From assembly GCA_026874595.1 (NCBI GenBank), contig CM049311.1:43093676-43157675 (forward strand): DNA of 64,000 nucleotides, read 5' to 3'. The notes under the pieces were generated by a model. It saw nothing but the letters and a program-made list of their open reading frames with translations. It searched no databases and was not told where the DNA came from. The translations under genes were made by a program, and so were the position numbers. Source of the DNA: Sipunculus nudus (Eukaryota; Annelida; Sipuncula; Golfingiida; Sipunculidae). This document shows positions 24,237-35,698 of this stretch, one piece after another; the first letter of the stretch is position 1, and every line of letters starts with the position of its first letter.

Positions 24237-25090
24237 CTAGACGACCATAGGTCGAACGCTTGCCGGAATTTTAAAATGATAGACAGACGGACAGAAAGAT
24301 CAAACTGTCGGTTTTCTATATTTTTTAGTTACTTTTAGAGTGATTTCTCGGATTCTGTGGCCTGTTGAACGACATATATCTCAAATAAAAACATGAAAGC
24401 AGAGACAGCTTACATTAACTGACAAACAGACAGACATACTGACAAAGTGACACAAGATTGACACCAGAGGACTTTACCTGGTTATGGAGAATACTCAGAC
24501 GAAGAAAATAAGCTATAGTTTATGTAATTGAGGGTTATTATTTCTGAGATATGGCTAAAACATGATATGTTGGGGAGGTTCGCATCAAGCGCCCCCTAGC
24601 GGCCATATCTGGAAAATGAAAAACTGCTTTGGGATAATACTGTAAGATATAAGATATATCAGTTTCAAAATGATTCCTGCTTACTTGTGGACTCATGCTA
24701 TTACTAAGCGATACCTCAAAATATCTCGTTTGACATGATGTTGTACGAGATATTGCAAGACTTGTAATATAATCAAATAACACTTCTTGTATGTTACCTG
24801 ATGCAAAAAACTAGACCTCTCTAGCTTTAAAACTCCCAAAGTTAGAAAAATAAGACCCCATCATGAATTTCCCCCAAAAATGCGTAATTAAGGTTACAGC
24901 AAATTTGAGGCATCTACACACCAAAAGAAAGGCCTGGGAATGACAATGAAAATGAGCTAGGGTTGAAGTAGATACGACTTAAATTAACAAATATATGAGG
25001 GAAAAAAAACTATTTTTGGGGTTTTTGTGACTTTGACCTTTCACAGATCATGGCCAAAACAATGGCACCAAGGGACATTTATTTTACAGA
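24237..25090 (+). mobile_element. Family E element, 3'-truncated
   Basis: Starts with ACTAG and CGACCATAGGTCG directly after the previous 3' hairpin, giving a head-to-tail junction. It contains one CTCF-like core (24,588) and loses family E similarity near 25,080. Confidence 0.6.
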
Positions 25091-25397
25091 ATTCCTGTAA
25101 ATATGGACAATTAAATCACAGATGACGTGTGAACATCACAAAATGGTTAATTATATATATCAAGTATGTTAACTTAAATTGAATATACTGAGTGAATTAT
25201 TGAATAAAACAGGCTACACGTGTAACAGAAATTGAAATCATTTTTAAAGATTGTCTGTATGTATATTGATATTTTAAATAGGAACCACCCTGTTTATACA
25301 CAAGAAGAAAAAAAAATTAAATGCATGTATGATACGGATATTAACTATGAGAGTCCTAAATATTTTTTATTTTGTTAAAAGATGTGGTTTGACCAGT

Positions 25398-25399
<2 letters not shown>
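25091..25399. other. Unassigned AT-rich DNA
   Basis: Nothing recognised. Confidence 0.4.
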
Positions 25400-25487
<88 letters not shown>

Positions 25488-25514
25488 TTATATATGTTTA
25501 TATATATATATACG

Positions 25515-25555
<41 letters not shown>

Positions 25556-25576
25556 ATATATATAAATATTTATATA
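25400..25576. repeat. (TA)n-(TG)n-(TA)n microsatellite
   Basis: About 65 bp of TA, then TG/GT dinucleotides at about 25,465-25,487, then interrupted TA to 25,576. Reading frames through it are pure Tyr-Ile artefacts. Confidence 0.97.
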
Positions 25577-27060
25577 TGAAATGACAAAATAATATCATTT
25601 AAGTAACAAAACCCAAGTATGGTGGGGTCAAAACCGCCACACAGGTCATTTATGTACATGTATAAGACATATACTATATACTGGTGGGTAAGACCTGTAT
25701 GAGCGGCCCAAATCCCACTGTTCTGCCAGTTATCCTTTCTTGGCTTCTCTTGGAGGGTAAAATAAAATGTGCCGCTCTCCAAGTTCAAGTTTCATAGGCC
25801 TATGGCAATACTTTTTTTAAATCTTCCTTTTAACTTTCATGTTCCGTATGTAATAATTTAAGTATATTGTATATATGACAATGAGAACTGTCAATAAAAT
25901 CTTATGGTGAATTTGTGAGATAAATATTTTTAGTAAAAAAAAAGACACTGCATGCGATACATCCAGATATTATTTACATGAAAATAATATCCTTTAATCT
26001 GTAATAAAGTAAGTATTAATTTTACTTTAACTATAACTATTGAAATTTAACACTTTGTATATTATTATATATTGTCAATGAATATTATTTATCTTGTGTA
26101 TTGTTGAAATAAACAGTGTAATGATCGTATTCTTATTATTACTTATTCATGGTGGTCATTAAGTCCCATGTACTATCTCATGCATGTGTGATTCCAAGTG
26201 AATTTTTTTTATTTGTTTTAATAATTACCAAAAGATGCATCTTCCCTTTTACTTTAATGAACAGCTTAATTATTCAAGAATGTAGGCCTACCTTTCATTG
26301 TATTTCGGTAGATTCTTGATGTTTTTCGGTATTCTTTTTCATTTGAATAATGAGAATATATATGTCGATCACCAAAATTTGAGTCAAGTTCTCGCTTTGT
26401 CAGTACAACAAATCTGTAACTAACATCCATAACAGCGATCTTGCATCTTTGAATGCAAGTGAATGTCCATTGGTTCATTTTCAACATGGGTACAATATAA
26501 AAAGAACTATACAATTAAATTCGTATCCTCGTCATTAAACAGTTACTAACCTTTTCACCAGAGATATATGCCAAGTACATGTATATAAGTAATCACAGGA
26601 GAAAACATATCTTCGCATGCACATGACCACATCAATACATTGACTGGGACACGCGCTTCGACAGGACCAAGATTGTTACATTTTGTTTAAACTCATTAGG
26701 AGCTGCTGTGAAGAGTGACGCGCATATGTAGGGTAAATGTAACATTTTTTACTCTGTTTGCCAATGTTTAACAAAAGAGGGGGTACAGGAACATATAGGC
26801 TGTGTCTTATGACTTTCTGAAACTGGCATATAAAATGTCCATATGGACTCATATATGGATGCGTCAAATCAAGCGTTGTCCAGTCCCTGCGTTTCTCCTC
26901 CTCTTAACAGAAATGTCAAACGGGCCCGCGTGCAGGTTACAGAGCCCGAAAGCTTCCGGCAACCACCATAGCAACCGTGTGGGCCTAATTCACAGGCGCG
27001 GACTGAAAAAAAGCAGGTCCGGACTGAATGCATGTTACTTATGAAAGGGACACAGTGTGT
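25577..27060. other. Unique AT-rich DNA; weak exon-like frame on minus strand
   Basis: Free of the surrounding repeats. A minus-strand open segment at about 26,291-26,480 has mixed, protein-like composition (for example FGDRHIYSHYSNEKEYRK) and ends at an AAAG|GTAGGC donor-like site; no homology is recognised. AATAAA-type signals lie on the plus strand near 25,894 and 26,109. Treat as unproven. Confidence 0.25.
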
Positions 27061-28340
27061 GCTTTATTTGCATGTCATGCAAAGAGTGTCTGTGGTTACA
27101 TATTTTATACGGCAAAGGCTATAATTTTTGCAGTCATGGGAAAGCGTGTCTGTCTTTCATACTAAAACGCGTGCATGCATGCGTGATGGCATATGTATAT
27201 GTGCATGCGGGTTTCCATTTTTTACAAAGTTGCTAAAACGTGTGGGGACCGTGCATAATTAAACAAAAGAGGCCATGGGCAGAAAGGCCATGAAATGCCC
27301 ATTCATATGGTGTACAGCTTATGTATCTTAAATGTTTAGTTTTGGAGATATGGCTAAACAATTATACTAGGTATGGGGTTGCAGTGGAGCGCCCCCTGGT
27401 GGTCATTTTCCCAAAGGTGAAAAACTGCCTTCAAGATATTAATGTGTGACATAACAGGTATCAGTTTAAAAACGATTCCTGCAATTCTGTGGCCCCTAGG
27501 GCACCTTTCATTGAAACCGCGAAAATCTCATTCGGCGAGAAACGGTGTGAGATTTTGCGAGATTTTTAATTGGATCACCAAGAACTCACCAAGGGCTTCA
27601 AGTTGCAAAAGAATTGACCTCCTTAGCATAAAAACTGACAGAGTAAGAAGCTCAAAACTGCATATTTTCAAAATCCAAAAGTTTTACCCCAAAAATAGAG
27701 AAATCTGGCAATAGCGCACTTTTTCACCTATGCGCAAAAATAAGCCCATGGACTCTAGTTTAAGGTGCTGTGATGGAAATGGCCCAATGTTTAATAGTTG
27801 TGGAGGTATAGCACCAAAACAAATTTTCATGTTTTTTCATCTGCAACGCCCCCTGGCGGCCATTTCCAAAATCTGAAAAAACAATTTCGAGATATTCTTA
27901 TGTTACATAAAATATCTCAGAATCAGGGCGATTGCTGCAAATTTGAAAAATATCATGAAATTCCATGATTTCTCCCCAAAATTGCATAACCATGGCAACA
28001 GCGAAATGAGGCAATTTCGCAGTGTTGGAAGTGGCCATGCAGTGGCAAATAAAAAGGGCTACAGTTTGAGTGGCTATGGTTATTTTTAACAAAGATATGA
28101 AGGATAGACAATTTTGAGGCCTATTGATGACCTTGAATTTGACCTTTGACTGATCATGGCCGAAAACAATAGGCTCCGAGGAGAACCGATCTTACACGTT
28201 ACCTATAAGTTTCAAAGCGATTGGTGCAAAATTGTGGCCTGTAGAGCGAGGACATACAGACAGACAGACAGACAACCAAACATACCGAACTGATCAACAT
28301 ACTTGTCGAAATCTTTGATTCCGGCAAGCAACAAGTTTAT
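27061..28340 (+). mobile_element. Family E2 element, diverged copy
   Basis: Diverged relative of the 1.287-kb E2 units at 32,141-35,585. It shares the AACGCGTGCATGCATGCGTG block near 27,166, two CTCF-like cores (27,389 and about 27,846), a half-site block at 28,128 and a terminal hairpin CTTGTCGAAATC...GATTCCGGCAAGC (28,303-28,330). Confidence 0.6.
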
Positions 28341-30048
28341 ACATCAAATATTTTTGGAGTTATCGCCAAGAGAAAAAGGATGAGCCTAAGTTTGTGAAGA
28401 TACGACTAAACTTGACAGAGTTCTGTCTGAAAACATGATACGTCAGCTTGGGTTGACTGCAGCGCCTCCTAGCAGGCACAGCCAGAAAATAAAAAACCCA
28501 TTTCTCGATATTAGTGCAAGACATAATACGTACCAGTTTCAAATAGATTTGTGCAAAACTATGGCTTGTGCATTGCTATAGGTAACATGTTACACAAACG
28601 AGCGGGCGTGATTGTGGACAACTGGCAAACAGAGAGACATACTGAGACAATGACACGAGATTGTGACCAGATGACATCACTATTTGATGAGAAGACTCAG
28701 GGCAAGAAAATAAGCTCTAATTTATGTACATACTACTTATATTTTTGGAGATATGGTCAAAAGACGATATGCTAGGGTGGGTTGACTGCTGAGCCCCCTA
28801 GCGGCCATATTCACAAAATGAAAAACAAATTTCTAGATATTAGTACAAGATAGAAGATGTACCAGTTTCAAAAGGATTCGTGCAAAAATGTGGCCTGTAC
28901 ATTGCTATATGTAAGATACAAGCACCGGCAAGCAAGCGAAACTGAAGACACCGGACAAACAGACGGCCATACTGACAAAGTGACAAATGATTCAGGCCAG
29001 ATGACCCATCGATAACATCCAGAAGACTCAAGGCAAGAATATAAGCTATAATATATGTAATTACATCTAACATTTTTGGAGATATGGCCGAAAGACGACA
29101 TGTTGGAGCGGGGTTGACTGCAGCGCCCCCTAGCGGCCACAGCCAGAAAATGAAATACCTGTTTCTAGATATTAGTCTCAGATATAAGATGTACTAGTTT
29201 CAAAAAGATTCGTTAAAAACTATGGCTTGTACTTTGCTATATGTAACATGCTACACCAACCAGCGGGCGTGATTGTGGACAGCAGACAAACAGACAGACA
29301 CACTGACAAAGTGACACAAGATTGAGACCAGATGACCCAACCAGAATATAGGGAAGACTCAGGACAAGAAAATAAGCTATAATTTATGTAAGTAAGATCA
29401 ATTGTTTTGGAGATATGGTCAAAACAAGATATGTCACTGTGTATTCGCTGCAGCGCCCCCTGGCGGTCAAATTAAAAAAATGGAAAAATAATTTTTCGAG
29501 ATATTGCTGTTGGATATAAAATATATCAGTTTCATAACAAATACTTCAAATTTGTGGCATCTAGGGTATCATTAATGATATCACGAAATATCTCGTAAGG
29601 CAAGATTTCATGCTAGAATAGGCGAGACTTGGTATTGGATCGTCGAGAACTCTTGACGGGCTACATTATGCAAAAAACCAGACCTCTCTAGCTATAAAAC
29701 TGACAAAGTTACAAAAATTAGGCCTTTTATTTTCGAAAATCATGAGTTTTCCCCAAAAATGTGTAACCATAGAAACAGCAGATTTCAGCAACATATATAT
29801 CAGAAGAAAGGCCTTGGAATGCCGATTAAAATGAGCCATGTTTGAAGTGGCTATGACAAATAGTAATGGAGATATGAAGAAAAGAGCACTTTAGGAACTT
29901 TTGATGACCTTGACCTTGACCTTTGACCTATATTGCCCAAAAACAATAGGCTTCTTGCATTTTTGATTTTACACAAACTGTGAAAGTTTGAAAGCGATGG
30001 GATCAAAATTGCCACCTGTAGAGACTGGACAGACAAACAAACAAACAG
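28341..30048 (+). repeat. Family E tandem units
   Basis: About four 330-bp units with CTCF-like cores near 28,459, 28,790, 29,119 and 29,449. They are followed by the E internal block that includes the half-site cluster 29,905-29,929 and a CAAACAAACAAACAG tract. The block from about 29,700 is nearly identical to 23,790-24,160. Confidence 0.7.
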
Positions 30049-32002
30049 ACTAGACGACCAGAGGTCAAACGCTTGCCGGAAATGGCCGGAAATAAGACAG
30101 CGAAACAAACAGGACAAACTGTCGGTTTTCTATCAATTGAATGACTTTCAGAGCGATTGCTGGAAAGTTTTGCCTGTTGAATGACATATATCACACAAAA
30201 GATCATGAAAGCAGACATAGCTCAAAACAGACAGATATACTGACACACCTGAGAAAACAGACTACCAGAAAAAAGTTGGGAACGTAAAGAGAAGCAAAAT
30301 GAGCTATAGTTTTAGTAGGTAGAGTTTATAGTGTCGGAGGTATGGCCAATATATGGTAGCGGCCATATCTTTTGAGAATTTAATGTAAGAAATAAGATGT
30401 TGTTCCAGTTCCAAAAGGATTCTCGCAAAACTGTGTCCTGAAAATTGCTAACTGCAAGAAGCAAGGTCCAGCAAGCAGGCGAAATTTAGGATCACTGACA
30501 AACAGACAGACATACTCAAAAAATGACACAAGAATAAGACCAGATGACCTACTCAGATTATCGAGTAGATTCAGAAGAAGAAAATAAATCATAGTTTTCA
30601 ATTGGTTACACTGCTTTTTTAAAGTTGCATTTACCCAATCTCTTCTTATACATCTGGCAGAAACCTACCATAGAAAAATTCTTGTAAAGTTTTAACCAAT
30701 CAGCTTAACAGTTTCATCATAAAACAGAGTATAAGCTGGAGAGTCTAAAATTACATTTTCCCTTGTAAAAAAACAGATCAATGTAAGTGGCGCCACCAAT
30801 ACCTCAATTTCAGATATGACATATGAGACAAACATAGGTATAAAATTTGGTAATGACAGCTCTAGCCGTTTCTGAGATTTTCATTTTAGTTTGCTTTTTT
30901 GGACAGATGACTAAGTTCAACCTTCTGTTCAATCTCCGAACTGAAACCATTCAAACAAACTTGAGATAGATTGTTCAAGAGATCATTTCTTAGAAATATT
31001 GTTCAATTTGGCTGGACAGTTTCGCAGAAGAAAATTTTTAAAGCTTTTTTTAGCTTCCTATAAAATCTCAGTAAATGCAGAAAGCCAAAAAATAAACAAA
31101 ATACGATAGAGCTTTTCAGATGACTGTTTATTTACAAAAAAAATTGGTAGTGCTAGTTCCTGCCGTTTTTGAGATAGCTTTGGTTAACATGCTGACGACG
31201 GACGACGCTGCGTCATAGCATAAGCTCACAGATTCGCTAATAATTTGTTTCGAGATATAACTGTAAGACATAAGATTTAATAGTTTAAAAAAGTTCTTTC
31301 AAAACTGTGGCCTGTAGAATTCTATTAGTGAGACGAAAGAACAAACAAGCAGGCGAATTTGAGGACAACTGACAAACAAACAGACATACTGACAAAGGGA
31401 CACAAGATGAAGACAAGATGACTTAACCAGGTTATGGGGAAGACCCAGAGAAAGAAAACAAGGTATAATTTATGTAATTGAGGTTTCTAGTTTTGGAGAT
31501 ATGGCCAAATAATGATATATTGGGGATGTTCGACTGCAGCGCCCTCTAGTGGACATATCCTGAAGACGACAAATGCGTTTCGTGATATTAGTGAATGGCA
31601 TGAGATGTAATCGTTTCAAAAGGATTCCTCCAAATATCTGGCTTGTTGATTGCTTTATGTGAGATGCAAGAACCAGCAAATAGGCGAATTTTAAGATAAC
31701 TGACAAACAGACAGACATACAGACAAAGTAACACAAGATGGACACCAGATGACGTTACCATGTTTTGCAGAAGGCCAAGAGAAAGAAAATAAGTTACAGT
31801 TTGTGTAATATAGGTTTACTCTTACGGAAATATGTCCAAAAACTGATTTGTTTGGATGGGTCTAGTGCAGCGCCCCCTAGCAGCCATATCCGGAAAATGA
31901 AAAATAAGTTTTGAGATATTAATGTAAAACATAAGATGAAGGAACAAACATACGCGGGTGACGAACATGCTTGCGAAAATCGAAGATTTCCGGCAAGCAA
32001 TA
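30049..32002 (+). mobile_element. Family E element, complete copy 2
   Basis: Sister of 20,989-22,965, offset by 9,037-9,060 bases along its length and about 95% alike by eye. It has the same 5' ACTAG and CGACCAGAGGTC start, the same embedded family D piece and the 3' hairpin GCTTGCGAAAATC-GAA-GATTTCCGGCAAGC (31,969-31,998). Confidence 0.7.
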
Positions 32003-32140
32003 AAGTTAGGACTGTGCCTCCAACATGTATGATCATAGATAAGGCCCGGAAAGGCCGTCACGGACGGCTGCACACGCCGGCCGCCCACTGTAAGGACCCT
32101 GTCGCCAATTGCGGGTATGCCACGTGTCGTCGTGGTTTGT
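32003..32140. other. GC-rich spacer
   Basis: Shortened counterpart of 22,966-23,110, joined directly to the interior of an E2 unit at about 32,138. Confidence 0.6.
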
Positions 32141-35100
32141 GTCAGTTTCAAAACGATGCCTGCATATCTGTGGCCTATAGGGCATGTCACCGTGAAATCG
32201 CGAATATCTCATTCGACGAGAAACGGTGCGAGATTTCGCAAGCTTTTTGACTGGATCACCGAGAACTCACCAAGGGCTACAAGATGCAAAAAATTTGACC
32301 TCTCTGGCATAAAAACTGACAGAGTTAGAAGCTGAAAACTGCATATTTTGAAAATTCAAAAGTTTTACCCCAAAAATAGAGAAATCTGGCAATAGCGCAC
32401 TTTGGCACCTATGCGCAAAAATAAGCCCATGGACCCAAGTTTAAGGTGCTGTGATGGAAATGGCCCAATGTTTAATAGTTCTGGAGGTATAGCACCAAAA
32501 CAAATTTTCATGTTTTTTCATCTGCAACGCCCCCTGGCGGCCATTTCCAAAATCTGAAAAAACAATTTCGAGATATTCTTATGTTACATAAAATATCTCA
32601 GAATCAGTACGATTGCTGCAAATTTGAAAAATATCAGAAAATTCCATGATTTCTCCCCAAAATTGCGTAACCATGGTAACAGCAAAAAGAGGCAATTTTG
32701 CAGTGTTGGAAGTGGCCATGCAGTGGCAAATAAAACGGGCTACAGTTTGAGTGGCTACGGTTATTTTTAACAAAGATATGAAGGATAGACAATTTTGAGG
32801 CCTATTGATGACCTTGAACTTGACCTTTGACCGATTATGACCAAAAACAATAGGCTTCTATTCTGGACGATCATATTGCATCTGTATAAGTTTAAAGGCA
32901 ATTGCAGCAAAATTGTGGCCTGTAGTGCACGGACAACTTTATATGCAAACAAACAAACAAACATACGGGACTGATCAACATACTTGTCGAAATCTCTGAT
33001 TCCGGCAAGCAATAAACTATAACGCGACAGAAATGGCAAACCAGCCGGCAAAGAGTGTCCGTAGTTACTTATTTTATACAGCGAACGCTATAATTTTTGC
33101 ACTCACGGGAAAGCGTGTCTGTCATTCATACTAAAACGCGTGCATGCATGCGTGATGGCATATGTATATGTGCATGCGGGTTTCCATTTTTTACAAAGTT
33201 GCTAAAACTTGTGGGGACCGTGTATGATTGAACAAAAGTGGCCATGGGCAGAAAGGCCATGAAATGCCGATTCATATGGTGTACAGTTTATGTACCTAAA
33301 CGGTGTAGTTGTGGAGATATGGTTAAACAAAGATAGTAGGTACAGGGTTGCAGTGCAGCGCCCCCTAGCGGTTATTTTCCAAAAACTGAAAAATTACTTT
33401 CGAGATATTAATGTATGACGTAACATGTGTCAGTTTCAAAACGATGCCTGCATATCTGTGGCCTATAGGGCATGTCTCCGTGAAATCGCGAAAATCTCAT
33501 TCGACGAGAAACGGTGCGAGATTTCGCAAGCTTTTTGATTGGATCACCGAGAACTCACCAAGGGCTACAAGATGCAAAAAGTTTGACCTCTCTGGCATAA
33601 AAACTGACAGAGTTAGAAGCTGAAAACTGCATATTTTGAAAATTCAAGTTTTACCCCAAAAATAGAGAAATCTGGCAATAGCGCACTTTGGCACCTATGC
33701 GCAAAAATAAGCCCATGGACCCAAGTTTAAGGTGCTGTGATGGAAATGGCCCAATGTTTAATAGTTCTGGAGGTATAGCACCAAAACAAATTTTCATGTT
33801 TTTTCATCTGCAACGCCCCCTGGCGGCCATTTCCAAAATCTGAAAAAACAATTTCGAGATATTCTTATGTTACATAAAATATCTCAGAATCAGTACGATT
33901 GCTGCAAATTTGAAAAATATCAGAAAATTCCATGATTTCTCCCCAAAATTGCGTAACCATGGTAACAGCGAAAAGAGGCAATTTTGCAGTGTTGGAAGTG
34001 GCCATGCAGTGGCAAATAAAACGGGCTACAGTTTGAGTGGCTACGGTTATTTTTAACAAAGATATGAAGGATAGACAATTTTGAGGCCTATTGATGACCT
34101 TGAACTTGACCTTTGACCGATTATGACCAAAAACAATAGGCTTCTATTCTGGACGATCATATTGCATCTGTATAAGTTTAAAGGCAATTGCAGCAAAATT
34201 GTGGCCTGTAGTGCACGGACAACTTTATATGCAAACAAACAAACAAACATACGGGACTGATCAACATACTTGTCGAAATCTCTGATTCCGGCAAGCAATA
34301 AACTATAACGCGACAGAAATGGCAAACCGGCCGGCAAAGAATGTCCGTAGTTACTTATTTTATACAGCGAACGCTTTAATTTTTGCACTCACGGGAAAGC
34401 GTGTCTGTCATTCATACTAAAACGCGTGCATGCATGCGTGATGGCATATGTATATGTGCATGCGGGTTTCCATTTTTTACAAAGTTGCTAAAACTTGTGG
34501 GGACCGTGTATGATTGAACAAAAGTGGCCATGGGCAGAAAGGCCATGAAATGCCGATTCATATGGTGTACAGTTTATGTACCTAAACGGTGTAGTTGTGG
34601 AGATATGGTTAAACAAAGAAAGTAGGTACAGGGTTGCAGTGCAGCGCCCCCTAGCGGTTATTTTCCAAAAACTGAAAAATTACTTTCGAGATATTAATGT
34701 ATGACGTAACATGTGTCAATTTCAAAACGATGCCTGCATATCTGTGGCCTATAGGGCATGTCACCGTGAATTCGCGAAAATCTCATTCGACGAGAAACGG
34801 TGCGAGATTTCGCAAGCTTTTTGATTGGGTCACCGAGAACTCACCAAGGGCTACAAGATGCAAAAAGTTTGACCTCTCTGGCATAAAAACTGACAGAGTT
34901 AGAAGCTGAAAACTGCATATTTGAAAATTCAAAAGTTTTACCCCAAAAATAGAGAAATCTGGCAATAGCGCACTTTGGCACCTATGCCCAAAAATAAGCC
35001 CATGGACCCAAGTTTAAGGTGCTGTGATGGAAATGGCCCAATGTTTAATAGTTCTGGAGGTATAGCACCAAAACAAATTTTCATGTTTTTTCATCTGCAA

Positions 35101-35585
35101 CGCCCCCTGGCGGCCATTTCCAAAATCTGAAAAAACAATTTCGAGATATTCTTATGTTACATAAAATATCTCAGAATCAGTACGATTGCTGCAAATTTGA
35201 AAAATATCAGAAAATTCCATGATTTCTCCCCAAAATTGCGTAACCATGGTAACAGCGAAAAGAGGCAATTTTGCAGTGTTGGAAGTGGCCATGCAGTGGC
35301 AAATAAAACGGGCTACAGTTTGAGTGGCTACGGTTATTTTTAACAAAGATATGAAGGATAGACAATTTTGAGGCCTATTGATGACCTTGAACTTGACCTT
35401 TGACCGATTATGACCAAAAACAATAGGCTTCTATTCTGGACGATCATATTGCATCTGTATAAGTTTAAAGGCAATTGCAGCAAAATTGTGGCCTGTAGTG
35501 CACGGACAACATTATATGCAAACAAACAAACATACGGGACTGATCAACATACTTGTCGAAATCTCTGATTCCGGCAAGCAACAAA
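32141..35585 (+). mobile_element. Three head-to-tail family E2 copies (1.287-kb period)
   Basis: The phrase GTCAGTTTCAAAACGATGCC recurs at 32,141, 33,429 and 34,715 (one base changed in the last), giving a period of 1,286-1,288. Copies look more than 98% identical. Each repeat has two CTCF-like cores (32,524; 33,355 and 33,812; 34,640 and 35,098), a half-site block (32,808; 34,094; 35,381), a CAAACAAACAAACA tract, a hairpin ending CCGGCAAGC, and a start CTATAACGCGACAGAAATGG. Identical small reading frames in each copy reflect the duplication, not coding. Confidence 0.8.
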
Positions 35586-35698
35586 CAGACATCCGCGACT
35601 GACCAACCAGCTTGCGAAAATCGAAGATTTCCGGCAAGCAACAAACAAACATACACGACGATTAGCCTATAGTCGCCAGACCTAGGCTGGCGACTATA
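35586..35698. repeat. Terminal hairpin fragments between family E copies
   Basis: A family E 3' hairpin (35,610-35,639) is followed by a CAACAAACAAACA spacer and a separate perfect 12-bp stem: TATAGTCGCCAG (35,668-35,679), a 7-base loop, CTGGCGACTATA (35,687-35,698). The next E starts with the following base. Confidence 0.8.

Noticed and set aside
25329-25579. Open frames of repeated Tyr-Ile residues
   Set aside because: They are translations of the (TA)n/(TG)n microsatellite.
32579-35346. Three identical 64-codon minus-strand frames
   Set aside because: Identity comes from recent duplication of the E2 unit; the diverged copy at 27,898-28,092 keeps the frame but without codon-like substitution patterns that I can see.
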